The notes: generated by a model from the letters alone, not told the origin. A stretch of DNA of 17,337 bases from Anaerolineales bacterium UBA3940 (GCA_002385675.1 DGDY01000199.1:1-17337); one strand, 5' to 3'; positions 7,427 through 15,441 are shown, counted from the stretch's first letter. Made by a program: numbers and translations.

Positions 7427-8005
7427 TTACATACAGGCCGGGCAGCCCTCGACGTTGGTAACGTGCTCCGCGACCTCCTCCGTGATCAGCGCCGGGTCGC
7501 CGGGCGTGAAACCGGTATGGCCGCAGCGCACACAGGCGAACCAGCCGATGCGGTCGGCGCGGTATGGGGCGGCGGGCGCGAGCGGAATCGCCTCGACGCC
7601 AAGCCGCCAGCGTGCGTTGGTCACGAGCAGTGGGCACCCCACGGCTCTGAGCTTACGGACGTAAAGGGCGTAGTCGGTGCAGTACTGCATCAGCAAAACC
7701 GCTGCATCGAGCCCGGACGGGAAGGGCCAGTCGCGGGCATCCGCGATGATGACTGAGAGACCGTCCGGTAGCGGCCCTCTGCCGATACCGCTCTGCACCA
7801 CGCTCATCTGCATCTCGACCGCGATGACCCGGCACCCCAGCGCTACCGCCCGCCTCGCAAAGCGCAGATCGCCTGCACCGATGTCCAGAATCGTCTGGCC
7901 GGGCCGCAGCGCAGCCAGGGCCTCGCGGTAAATGTCATCTGTGTAGGGCGCCCACCAGCCCGACCATTCAGCCGGGCTGGCAGGCAGCCCTGTGTCCCCC
8001 TGCAT
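7427..8005 (-). CDS. Class I SAM methyltransferase-like protein with C-terminal zinc ribbon
   Basis: The 192-residue protein has a SAM-binding motif I, ILDIGAGDL (39-47), followed by the acidic end of strand 2, IAVEM (61-65). A motif-IV-like stretch, SVIIADARDWPF, comes next. The C terminus has two CxxC pairs, CVRC (158-161) and CPAC (188-191), that look like a zinc ribbon. I do not recognise the subfamily or substrate. It starts 2 bp after the SdhD-like stop, without a clear ribosome site of its own, so it is probably translationally coupled. That placement between an electron-transfer module and dhaM is odd. It could modify a protein or cofactor of the complex, or be an unrelated passenger. 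Confidence 0.7.
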   Translation of the reverse strand: MQGDTGLPASPAEWSGWWAPYTDDIYREALAALRPGQTILDIGAGDLRFARRAVALGCRVIAVEMQMSVVQSGIGRGPLPDGLSVIIADARDWPFPSGLDAAVLLMQYCTDYALYVRKLRAVGCPLLVTNARWRLGVEAIPLAPAAPYRADRIGWFACVRCGHTGFTPGDPALITEEVAEHVTNVEGCPACM

Positions 8006-8007
8006 GG

Positions 8008-8376
8008 CTATGCGGCGCGGCTGAAGAGTGTCAACGCGAGGAAGATGCCATACACCACGATAACCAGGCCGAGCACCGTCAGCACCCGCGTGACAGTCTT
8101 TTCCTGCTTCGCCATCAGGCCGATGTCCAGGATGACCGAGCGCAGCCCGACCATTGCATGGAAGGTGACGACGATCAGGAACACGATCTCGATGGCGACG
8201 ATGACCGGGTTGCCCACGTAGTCCAGGACTTGCTGATAGTTCCGCAGGCCGCCCTCCACGATGAAGTGATGGGCGATCATGTGCAGCCCGAGGAGACCCA
8301 GCAGCAGGACACCGGAGACGGCCTGCCCGATCCAGGTCAGCGTCCCGCGTTTTTGTGTGTTTGTAACCTCCCGCAT
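8008..8376 (-). CDS. SdhD-like membrane anchor of a complex-II-type enzyme
   Basis: The 122-residue protein has three predicted transmembrane helices (about 15-38, 57-78, 97-118). Helix 1 contains HMIAHH (H32, H36, H37). Helix 2 contains FHAMVGLRSVILD with H73 and D84, an H-x10-D spacing that matches the heme-ligand histidine and quinone-site aspartate (H71, D82) of E. coli SdhD as I remember it. The tyrosine that follows in E. coli is Ile here. It probably binds heme b and quinone with the SdhC-like partner, 10 bp upstream. GGAG lies 7 nt before the ATG. No sdhA is nearby; the flavoprotein encoded upstream is GlpA-type. The C and D assignments could be swapped. Confidence 0.82.
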   Translation of the reverse strand: MREVTNTQKRGTLTWIGQAVSGVLLLGLLGLHMIAHHFIVEGGLRNYQQVLDYVGNPVIVAIEIVFLIVVTFHAMVGLRSVILDIGLMAKQEKTVTRVLTVLGLVIVVYGIFLALTLFSRAA

Positions 8377-8386
8377 GGTGAGTCTC

Positions 8387-8815
8387 CTATGCCGTGAATA
8401 TCAGGATGCCGCCGATGATCAGCAGGACGACGGCGATGGTCATCAGGACGTAGAAAAGCTGGCGCTGCCATTTGACGAGCAGGCCGCTGCCGACGAGGGC
8501 CACGCGCAGACCGTTCAGCCCGTGCCCGATGATACCGGCAAGCAGGATGACGTCAAGCGTCAGGAACACCGGGCTGGTGGTCAGGTCGATAAAGCGGTCC
8601 CAACCGGCCTCGCCGCCGAGAAGCTGGCTCAGCGCGACCATGTGCAGCAACAGGTAGAGCACCAGGCCAAGCCCGGCAACCCGATTGAGCACGAACCCCC
8701 AGTAGCTCACATCGCGCTTGAAGGGGAGGAACCAGCGGCTGACGTCTCGCCCGCGCGGGCGCGGCTTCTGCCCGGGATATGCCTTGCTCTCGCTTGGATA
8801 ATCAGGGGTTGTCAT
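8387..8815 (-). CDS. SdhC-like cytochrome b subunit of a complex-II-type enzyme
   Basis: The 142-residue protein has a Pro/Arg-rich cytosolic N terminus and three predicted helices (about 43-65, 83-108, 118-140). VLNRVAGLGLVLYLLLHM contains R45 and H58, and GHGLNGLR contains H98, the likely heme ligand matching the histidine of HxxxGIRH in SdhC. The quinone-site serine of E. coli SdhC (S27) aligns with F41, so the site differs from the ubiquinone type. Its ATG overlaps the stop of the iron-sulfur gene (ATGA, 8812-8815), strong evidence for coupled synthesis. GGAG lies 10 nt upstream. It is a probable membrane anchor for a glycerol-3-phosphate-oxidising complex (inference). Confidence 0.85.
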   Translation of the reverse strand: MTTPDYPSESKAYPGQKPRPRGRDVSRWFLPFKRDVSYWGFVLNRVAGLGLVLYLLLHMVALSQLLGGEAGWDRFIDLTTSPVFLTLDVILLAGIIGHGLNGLRVALVGSGLLVKWQRQLFYVLMTIAVVLLIIGGILIFTA

Positions 8816-9558
8816 GCGTCTTCAACTCCGACAGGTAGCTTGGGCTTGAGCCCGAGTAGCTTGCGTATGCGGTTTGCCGTCGCCAGCCGGCGCAGGTCCA
8901 TGATCTTGCCGCCGGGGTCCACGTCCGACGGGCAGACAGCCGTGCATTCCATTGCCACGTGGCAGCGCCAGAGCCCGTTGTCGCTGTCGACAAGCTCCCA
9001 GATGCGCTGCTTGGTCTCTTCGGGGATGTCCGGGCGCTGGATGATGCGATGGGCAGCCGCCAGCGGCGCCGGGCCGAGATAGTTCGGGTCGGTGGCAACG
9101 ACCGGGCAGGCGGACATGCACATGCCGCACTCGATGCAGTTCTCAAAGCGGTTGTAGTCGTCAGCCGGCTGCTGCGGGAGCGGCCCGGTCGGCGTGATGA
9201 TGGGCATTTCCATCATCCGCATCTTTTCGAAGAAGGGCCCCATGTCCACTACCAGGTCGCTGACGACCGGGAAGCTGTACAGGGGCTCGCAGCGCAGCGT
9301 GCCGCCGTTCTCGACCACACTCTGAATCTCGACGATGCACGGCAGCACTTCGACGCCGTTGACGACAAACGCACACGAGCCGCAGGACGCGTGGTGGCAG
9401 GCATGGCGGAAGGTCAGGGTGCGGTCCTGATATGCCCAGATCATCTCGATCCCGTCCAGGACGGTGCGGTGCGGCTCGATCTCTACCTTGAAGGTGTCCG
9501 TGCGTGGTGGTTCGCCCGGCTTGTACCGGGCGATCTCGTAGGTGACAGTCCAGGTCAT
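8812..9558 (-). CDS. SdhB/FrdB-type iron-sulfur subunit, probably partner of the GlpA-like flavoprotein
   Basis: The 248-residue protein has the complete cluster set of a complex II iron-sulfur subunit. The [2Fe-2S] site is CHHASCGSC with a later LPC, the [4Fe-4S] site is CIECGMCMSACP, and the [3Fe-4S] site is CHVAMECTAVCP. The quinone-site Trp pair of E. coli SdhB (CPSFWWNP) is replaced in CPVVATDPNYLGPAPL, which looks more like the menaquinone-type FrdB. The HH after the first cysteine is unusual where SdhB normally has CREG. I chose the ATG at 9558 because GAGG lies 6 nt upstream and the family N terminus begins there; a start at 9648 would run into glpA. It begins 25 bp after the GlpA-like stop and overlaps the SdhC-like gene by 4 bp. 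Confidence 0.9.
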   Translation of the reverse strand: MTWTVTYEIARYKPGEPPRTDTFKVEIEPHRTVLDGIEMIWAYQDRTLTFRHACHHASCGSCAFVVNGVEVLPCIVEIQSVVENGGTLRCEPLYSFPVVSDLVVDMGPFFEKMRMMEMPIITPTGPLPQQPADDYNRFENCIECGMCMSACPVVATDPNYLGPAPLAAAHRIIQRPDIPEETKQRIWELVDSDNGLWRCHVAMECTAVCPSDVDPGGKIMDLRRLATANRIRKLLGLKPKLPVGVEDA

Positions 9559-9583
9559 GAGAAGCCTCGAATCGTCAAAGCGG

Positions 9584-10759
9584 TCAGATAAGGTAATAGT
9601 CACGATACGACAGCAGCACAGTGTCGCGCGTCTGGCAGGGCGCCTCAACGTCCAGCTTGTCGGCGATTACGTTGACCGTCGTCTCGGCCATCGCCCGTGC
9701 CGTTGTCGTCTTGCCGCCGGAAATCGTGACGAAGCCCTCCACGTTGTCGCTGACCGCGTGGTCAAACGCCTCGAACGTGCGGGCGATCTCGCGCTCGTCC
9801 TGGCCCTTGCGCCCGATAAGCGGACGAGCCACGACAAAAATACCGCGCGGTTTCACCTTGCCGACCTGCGGGATCATCTCGGAACCGCGCTGGTACATGA
9901 GTTGCACGTGGTCTTCCGGGATTTCAATGTAATCGGCGTCGTCAACTGTCCAGGAGGATGTGCCAATAATCGACGTCTGGCGCTGCGGCACGATGATGTC
10001 ACCGTCCGAGGAGACGTTCATGCGGTTAATCACCCGCTGGCACAGGCGGCCCGTCATCGAGGTCATCACGCCGGGGGTCGGGACGACAGGCACGTCAACC
10101 CCTGCCATGCGGGCGATGTTCTCAGCCCAGGGCCCTGCCGCGTTGACGACGAGGTCGGCATACAGGTCATACTCGCGCTTCTGAATGCGGTCCCACACGC
10201 GCGCGCCGGTCACGCGGTTGCCTTCCATGTGCAGCCCCTTGACTTCGGTGTAGGGCAGCACAAGCGCGCCGTTCTTCTTGGCCGTTGCGAGGAAGGCCAT
10301 GCACATGCGCATTGGCTCAAAAACGCCGTCAGGGACCCAGACGGCGGCCAGTGTCTTCTCGCTGAGGTAGGGCTCCAGCCTGCGGGCCTCTTCCCCGGTG
10401 TACTGCTTGTACGGAATGCCCGTCTCCTCGCAGCCCTCAATAAAGAGCGGCATGTAGGCCATGTCGGAATCGTTGACGGCCACGAACAGCCCGCCATTCA
10501 ACTCCATCGAGTCCGGCATGATCTTGCGCAGGATCATGTTCTCCTCGATGCACTCGATGGCCGATTCCTTGTCCTTTACGCAATATCGCGCGCCGCTGTG
10601 CAGCAGGCAGTGGTTGCGCCCGGTTGTCCCCGACGCAATCTCGCCGCGCTCGACGAGAGTGGTCTTGAATCCTCGCAGAGCCAGGTCGTGGGCGACGGCG
10701 GCACCGGTTGAACCGCCGCCGATGACAAGTACGGAGTACTTACTTGCTTGAGTGTTCAC
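9584..10759 (-). CDS. glpA: GlpA-type FAD-dependent glycerol-3-phosphate dehydrogenase, lacking the C-terminal Fe-S domain
   Basis: It oxidises sn-glycerol-3-phosphate to DHAP, passing electrons to quinone through a partner. The N terminus has the FAD motif VIGGGSTG (12-19), then LVERGEIASGTTGRNHCLLH and SGARY, which match E. coli GlpA more closely than GlpD. Further matches are VNAAGPWAENIA and FVTISGGKTTTARAMAE near the end. At 391 residues it stops where E. coli GlpA (about 540) continues into a BFD-like cysteine-rich domain, so that domain is missing. I chose GTG at 10759 because GGAG lies 6 nt upstream; an in-frame GTG at 10771 is the alternative. The next three genes encode SdhB-, SdhC- and SdhD-like subunits, not GlpB/GlpC. 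Naming it glpD would also be defensible on function. Confidence 0.9.
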   Translation of the reverse strand: MNTQASKYSVLVIGGGSTGAAVAHDLALRGFKTTLVERGEIASGTTGRNHCLLHSGARYCVKDKESAIECIEENMILRKIMPDSMELNGGLFVAVNDSDMAYMPLFIEGCEETGIPYKQYTGEEARRLEPYLSEKTLAAVWVPDGVFEPMRMCMAFLATAKKNGALVLPYTEVKGLHMEGNRVTGARVWDRIQKREYDLYADLVVNAAGPWAENIARMAGVDVPVVPTPGVMTSMTGRLCQRVINRMNVSSDGDIIVPQRQTSIIGTSSWTVDDADYIEIPEDHVQLMYQRGSEMIPQVGKVKPRGIFVVARPLIGRKGQDEREIARTFEAFDHAVSDNVEGFVTISGGKTTTARAMAETTVNVIADKLDVEAPCQTRDTVLLSYRDYYLI

Positions 10760-10780
10760 ATCCCACTCCACAGACAGAGA

Positions 10781-10825
10781 GAACCGCCGGGCTCTGGCCG
10801 GGCAACCCGGGAAGCCCGGCGGTTC
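10781..10825 (-). promoter_or_regulatory. Large nested hairpin between glpK and the glpA-like gene
   Basis: GAACCGCCGGGCT (10781-10793) is a perfect 13-bp inverted repeat of 10813-10825. The loop contains a second stem, CCGGG (10798-10802) with CCCGG (10806-10810). No U-tract follows on the minus strand (CTCTCTGTCTG), so it is not a classical terminator. It ends about 22 bp before the glpA start. Possible roles are mRNA stabilisation or processing that separates glpK from the dehydrogenase module. Confidence 0.65.
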
Positions 10826-10886
10826 AAGGGTGTTCTTTTACTCGATTCTAACCAGTGGCGACTTCAGCACTCAAGGAAGCTCGACA

Positions 10887-12398
<1,512 letters not shown>

Positions 12399-12418
12399 TG
12401 ATCGTACTCTCCTTGTGC

Positions 12419-12450
12419 TTGACGGGGCTGAGCCCCTGTGTGCCAGTCAA
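12419..12450 (-). promoter_or_regulatory. Small hairpin in the dhaL-glpK spacer
   Basis: GGGGC (12424-12428) pairs with GCCCC (12432-12436) around a 3-base loop, with flanking TTGAC (12419-12423) and GTCAA (12446-12450) able to extend it imperfectly. It lies just upstream of the glpK ribosome-binding site in the 98-bp spacer. There is no U-run, so a translational or mRNA-processing role is more likely than termination. Confidence 0.3.
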
Positions 12451-12496
12451 ATCAACTCTGGCGCTTGAAGAGGCTGCTTCCAACCGTTCAGGATGT

Positions 12497-13129
12497 CTAC
12501 TCGTCAGACCACGTCTCTGCTGCGGACTTGAAGAGCAGATAGGTAGAGGTCGCCCCAGGGTCCTGGTGACCGATGCTGCGCTCACCCAGGTAGCTTGCGC
12601 GGCCCTTGCGGGCTTGCAGCGGGATGGTCGCCTGCATCCCCTTTTCGGCGGCTTCGACTGCCGCCTTCAGGGCCTGGGAGATCGACTCGCCTGCTTCGAC
12701 GGACGCCTTCAGTGCGTCCACAGCAGGGACCATCGCGTCGACCATCGTCTTGTCCTCGAGTTCGGCTTTGCCACGTTGGAGAACGCCCTGCAGCCCAGCG
12801 TCGAACATCTCGACGACATCGCCGTTAGCGAGTGTTTCCTTGTCGCCTACGGCCATGCCGGCTCGCATGAAGAACGTGCCGTACAGCGGGCCGGAGGCGC
12901 CGCCGACAGTCGAGACAAGCGTCATGCCGACGGTCTTGAGGATGTCGCTTAGCCCCTTCTCCTCGATGTCCGGTAGCTTGTCCAGGACTTTCGTGAAACC
13001 CCTGTCCATGTTGATGCCGTGGTCGGCGTCGCCGATGGCGGAGTCGAGCCGGGTGAGAAACTGTCGGTTCTCTTTGTAGACGCGGGCCAGGTCGCGGAGC
13101 CAGGCGAAAATAGACTGTTTAGTGATCAT
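12497..13129 (-). CDS. dhaL: DhaL, nucleotide-binding subunit of PTS dihydroxyacetone kinase
   Basis: The 210-residue subunit holds ADP/ATP as a tightly bound cofactor; DhaM rephosphorylates it and it passes the phosphate to DHA bound on DhaK. The Mg-binding aspartates are visible in LDSAIGDADHG (D29, D34, D36), and the nucleotide-pocket segments are GGASGPLYGT (76-85) and GRASYLGERS with HQDPGA near the C terminus. Length is typical for free DhaL. The ATG at 13129 has GGGAG 7 nt upstream. It follows dhaK by 67 bp and precedes glpK. Because it comes with dhaM and separate HPr and Enzyme I, the PEP-dependent form is far more likely than an ATP-dependent Dak. Confidence 0.95.
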   Translation of the reverse strand: MITKQSIFAWLRDLARVYKENRQFLTRLDSAIGDADHGINMDRGFTKVLDKLPDIEEKGLSDILKTVGMTLVSTVGGASGPLYGTFFMRAGMAVGDKETLANGDVVEMFDAGLQGVLQRGKAELEDKTMVDAMVPAVDALKASVEAGESISQALKAAVEAAEKGMQATIPLQARKGRASYLGERSIGHQDPGATSTYLLFKSAAETWSDE

Positions 13130-13196
13130 GAGCGAACTCCCAAGCGGTGAAAGCAGCCTTTCAAGCGTACCAGTTTATCTCATGCAGGGAAGCAGT

Positions 13197-14198
13197 TTAG
13201 GCGCCCCAGCGCAGCCCGGGGGTTACAACGGGGTCGTCCCACAGCTCCTTCATCTCGTCATCGAGCTTAAGGAGGGTGATGGAAACGCCTGCCATCTCGA
13301 GCGATGTGATGTACGGGCCGATGAGATTGCGGGCAATGGTAATGCCGCGCTCCTCGAGCATCTCGGCCACCTTGCGGTACACAATGTACAGCTCGATGAG
13401 CGGGGTGCCCCCCATACTGTTGACGAATGCCAGAACCTCGTCGCCCTCCTGGAAGGGCAGGTCGCTGAGGATGGGCTCCATCAGCATCTCGGTGATCCGG
13501 TCCGCCGGCTGGATCTCCATGCGCTGGCGGCCTGGCTCGCCGTGGATGCCAATGCCGATCTCCATCTCGTTCTCGCCCAGGTCAAATGTCGGCTCGCCCG
13601 CTGAGGGCACCACGCACGAGGTCAGCGCCATGCCCATGCTGCGCACGTTCGCGTTAACGCGCTCGCACAGCTCGGTCACGCGCTGCAGGTCGTAACCCCT
13701 CTCGGCGGCGGCGCCGCAGATCTTCTCGGCGAGGACGGTGCCGCCCACGCCGCGCCGGCCAGCCGTATACAGGCTGTCCTGCACGGCCACGTCGTCGTTG
13801 ATGACGACGCTCGTCACCTCGATGCCCTCTGCCTGGGCCATTTCGGCGGCCATCTCAAAGTTCATGATGTCGCCGGTGTAGTTCTTGACGATGTGGAGCA
13901 CGCCTGCGCCGCCGTTGACGGCTTTCGTCGCCTCCAGCATCTGGTCGGGTGTGGGGCTTGTGAATACCTCGCCCGGGCAGGCAGCATCCAGCATGCCTCT
14001 GCCGACGAAGCCGCCGTGCATTGGCTCGTGCCCGCTACCCCCACCGGAAACGATGCCTACTTTGCCCTGGACAGGCGCATCGGCGCGGACGATGAAGTGA
14101 GGATCGTAGTGGACTTTCACCAGATCGGGGTGCGCTTTTTCGATGCCCTGAAGCTCCTCACGTACCACATCGTCTGGCCGGTTGATCAGTTTCTTCAT
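13197..14198 (-). CDS. dhaK: DhaK, dihydroxyacetone-binding subunit of PTS DHA kinase
   Basis: The 333-residue subunit binds DHA covalently as a hemiaminal and presents it to DhaL. Family signatures are GGGSGHEP (52-59, with H57), the NYTGD segment ending in the catalytic aspartate D110, and GIGIHGEPG, where H219 is the substrate-binding histidine. Size and start match the family (E. coli DhaK is about 356). AAGGAG lies 6 nt before the ATG at 14198, and part of this ribosome site is made by one of two 28-bp direct repeats. It is the first kinase gene of the cluster, 165 bp after glpF. No glycerol dehydrogenase that would make DHA is encoded nearby. Confidence 0.96.
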   Translation of the reverse strand: MKKLINRPDDVVREELQGIEKAHPDLVKVHYDPHFIVRADAPVQGKVGIVSGGGSGHEPMHGGFVGRGMLDAACPGEVFTSPTPDQMLEATKAVNGGAGVLHIVKNYTGDIMNFEMAAEMAQAEGIEVTSVVINDDVAVQDSLYTAGRRGVGGTVLAEKICGAAAERGYDLQRVTELCERVNANVRSMGMALTSCVVPSAGEPTFDLGENEMEIGIGIHGEPGRQRMEIQPADRITEMLMEPILSDLPFQEGDEVLAFVNSMGGTPLIELYIVYRKVAEMLEERGITIARNLIGPYITSLEMAGVSITLLKLDDEMKELWDDPVVTPGLRWGA

Positions 14199-14206
14199 CT
14201 TTTACT

Positions 14207-14295
14207 CCTTACCCCATACGCTTACAAAGGATTGCTACATCAGGCCGATGCGCACGCTGACCTCTGCCCTTACCCCATACGCTTACAAAGGATTG
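14207..14295 (-). repeat. Two 28-bp direct repeats in the dhaK leader
   Basis: Positions 14207-14234 and 14268-14295 are identical over 28 bp and spaced 61 bp start to start. On the minus strand each copy reads from CAATCCTTTG to GGGGTAAGG, and the gene-proximal copy supplies part of the dhaK ribosome site. Each contains the mini-ORF ATGGGGTAA. The 33 bp between the copies is not repeated. They are candidate regulator-binding sites, perhaps for the SorC-type regulator, or a small local duplication. I found no third exact copy by eye. Confidence 0.8.
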
Positions 14296-14305
14296 GCAAC
14301 CGCGC

Positions 14306-14342
14306 GGGGCAACATGGACCATCGATGCGCCCACATTGCCCC
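14306..14342 (-). promoter_or_regulatory. Imperfect hairpin after glpF
   Basis: GGGGCAA (14306-14312) pairs with TTGCCCC (14336-14342); a 2x2 internal loop separates it from TGG/CCA. It sits 21 bp after the glpF stop, without a U-run on the minus strand. It may set the relative amounts of glpF and downstream mRNA rather than terminate transcription. Confidence 0.4.
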
Positions 14343-14363
14343 GGCGGGTTAAGCTGATTGTGC

Positions 14364-15101
14364 TTACCAGCGGCCAAACGCAGCCCAGAAGAGCGCTGCC
14401 AGTGCCGCACCGACCATCGGGCCGACGACCGGGACCCACGCGTAGCCCCAGTCCGAGTCGCGCTTGCCGGGGATGGGCAGGATGGCGTGCGCGATACGCG
14501 GGCCGAGGTCACGGGCCGGGTTGATGGCGTAACCCGTCGGACCACCAAGGCTGAGGCCGATGGACCACACCACGAAAGCAATCGGGAGCGCGCCAAGGGC
14601 GGCGAAGTCGCTGCTGACGGCGGGGCCATCAATCGTGAAGACCGCGATCATCAGCATGAAGGTGCCGATCACCTCGGTGATGAAGTTCCTGCCATAGCTC
14701 CGGATGGCGGGGGCGGTGGAGAAGACCGCGAGCTTGAGGTCGGCGTCCTGCGTCTCACTCCAGTGCGGCAGGTAGGCCAGCCAGACGATGATCGCACCGA
14801 GGAAGGCGCCGATCATCTGCGCGGCGATGTAGGCCAGCAGGTCGCCCGTGCCGAAGCCGCTGGGGCCGCCGATGATCGTGTCAACCCACAGCCCGAACGA
14901 CACAGCCGGGTTGATGTGCGCGCCGCTGATCGCGCCAACGGCGAACACGCCGAAGAACACTGCGAGACCCCAGCCAGTGGTAATGACGATCCAGCCGGAG
15001 CCTTCACCCTTGGACCTGCTCAGCAGGACGTTGGCGACGACGCCGTCACCCAGGATGATCAGGAACATGGTGCCGACGAGTTCGGCCAAGAAGGGGGACA
15101 T
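14364..15101 (-). CDS. glpF: Glycerol facilitator (aquaglyceroporin, MIP family)
   Basis: This is a six-helix MIP-family channel for passive glycerol uptake, and probably also DHA. The two pore motifs are visible: NPA in SGAHINPAVSF (NPA near residues 64-66) and NPARDLGPR in the second half. The Asp after the second NPAR is typical of glycerol-conducting members. I chose the ATG at 15101, giving 245 residues, because AAGGAG (15115-15110) is 8 nt away; the in-frame ATG at 15107 is only 2 nt from it. It is the first gene of the minus-strand cluster. Its upstream region has a possible promoter and a terminator from the gene before. Confidence 0.94.
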   Translation of the reverse strand: MSPFLAELVGTMFLIILGDGVVANVLLSRSKGEGSGWIVITTGWGLAVFFGVFAVGAISGAHINPAVSFGLWVDTIIGGPSGFGTGDLLAYIAAQMIGAFLGAIIVWLAYLPHWSETQDADLKLAVFSTAPAIRSYGRNFITEVIGTFMLMIAVFTIDGPAVSSDFAALGALPIAFVVWSIGLSLGGPTGYAINPARDLGPRIAHAILPIPGKRDSDWGYAWVPVVGPMVGAALAALFWAAFGRW

Positions 15102-15188
15102 TGTCATTTCTCCTTCTTTCAGGTACTAGGCTAAATGCAGGGACAGTGGTGGTGCGGATGAACCTCTCCCTCAACACCTCCTCGCGCT

Positions 15189-15217
15189 ACTACACCGAAC
15201 CGTTTTCAAGCTCGCAA
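15189..15217 (-). promoter_or_regulatory. Candidate promoter of the glpF-led cluster
   Basis: On the minus strand TTGCGA (15217-15212) and TGTAGT (15194-15189) are separated by 17 bp, each 4/6 against the sigma-70 consensus. It starts inside the U-tract of the terminator upstream and lies about 90 bp before glpF. It is the best pair I can see, but weak. Confidence 0.3.
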
Positions 15218-15255
15218 AAACAAACTGGCGCCCCGATCTCTACATCGGGCGCCAG
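15214..15255 (-). terminator. Intrinsic terminator upstream of glpF, minus-strand polarity
   Basis: CTGGCGCC-C-CCGAT (15225-15237) pairs with ATCGGGCGCCAG (15244-15255) in a 12-bp stem with one bulged C and a 6-base loop. Read on the minus strand it is followed by TTTGTTTTTG. This is a strong rho-independent terminator for a transcript coming from beyond 15265, which implies a transcribed unit there. Confidence 0.82.
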
Positions 15256-15264
15256 CTTTGCGCA

Positions 15265-15441
15265 TTACACAGGTGGAAGCATCTGCCAGTTGACAACACG
15301 CCAGATCGTGAGGACGCCAGCCCGCGCCATCCAGCCCATCGACACAGGGAGAGCGTGCGTGCCAGGCAGAAAAGCCGCCACCTCGGTGTCTTGAGCCCAG
15401 ATTAGGCTGTCCATGCGGTTGTTCCACAGGGCAGGGTACAT
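15265..15441 (-). CDS. Putative 58-residue ORF, possible gene remnant
   Basis: A short ORF runs from ATG at 15441 to TAA at 15265 and encodes 58 residues beginning MYPALWNNRMDSLIW and ending VVNWQMLPPV; I do not recognise it. By my hand count about three quarters of its codons end in G or C, like real genes here. GAGGA lies about 10 nt before the ATG, and the stop is 10 bp before a strong terminator of matching polarity. Upstream sequence is AT-richer with stops in all frames I checked. It could be a small Trp-rich protein or the 3' remnant of a truncated gene that kept its terminator. Confidence 0.4.
   Translation of the reverse strand: MYPALWNNRMDSLIWAQDTEVAAFLPGTHALPVSMGWMARAGVLTIWRVVNWQMLPPV

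Noticed and set aside
8008..9558. An ordinary succinate dehydrogenase operon
   Set aside because: There is no sdhA in the window and the adjacent flavoprotein is GlpA-type, so I prefer the hybrid reading. It cannot be excluded without the rest of the genome.
9542..10711. A 389-codon plus-strand ORF
   Set aside because: It is antisense to the GlpA-like gene and His/Arg-rich; the minus-strand reading has clear FAD and G3P dehydrogenase motifs.
14207..14295. A CRISPR array
   Set aside because: There are only two copies, no regular spacer series and no cas genes.
15108..15224. A riboswitch in the glpF leader
   Set aside because: The only strong structure is the upstream terminator, which lies before the candidate glpF promoter. 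I recognise no conserved riboswitch core.
15206..15427. A 73-codon minus-strand ORF
   Set aside because: It reads through the terminator stem and has a shadow-like composition. The overlapping 58-codon frame stops before the terminator and looks more like coding sequence.
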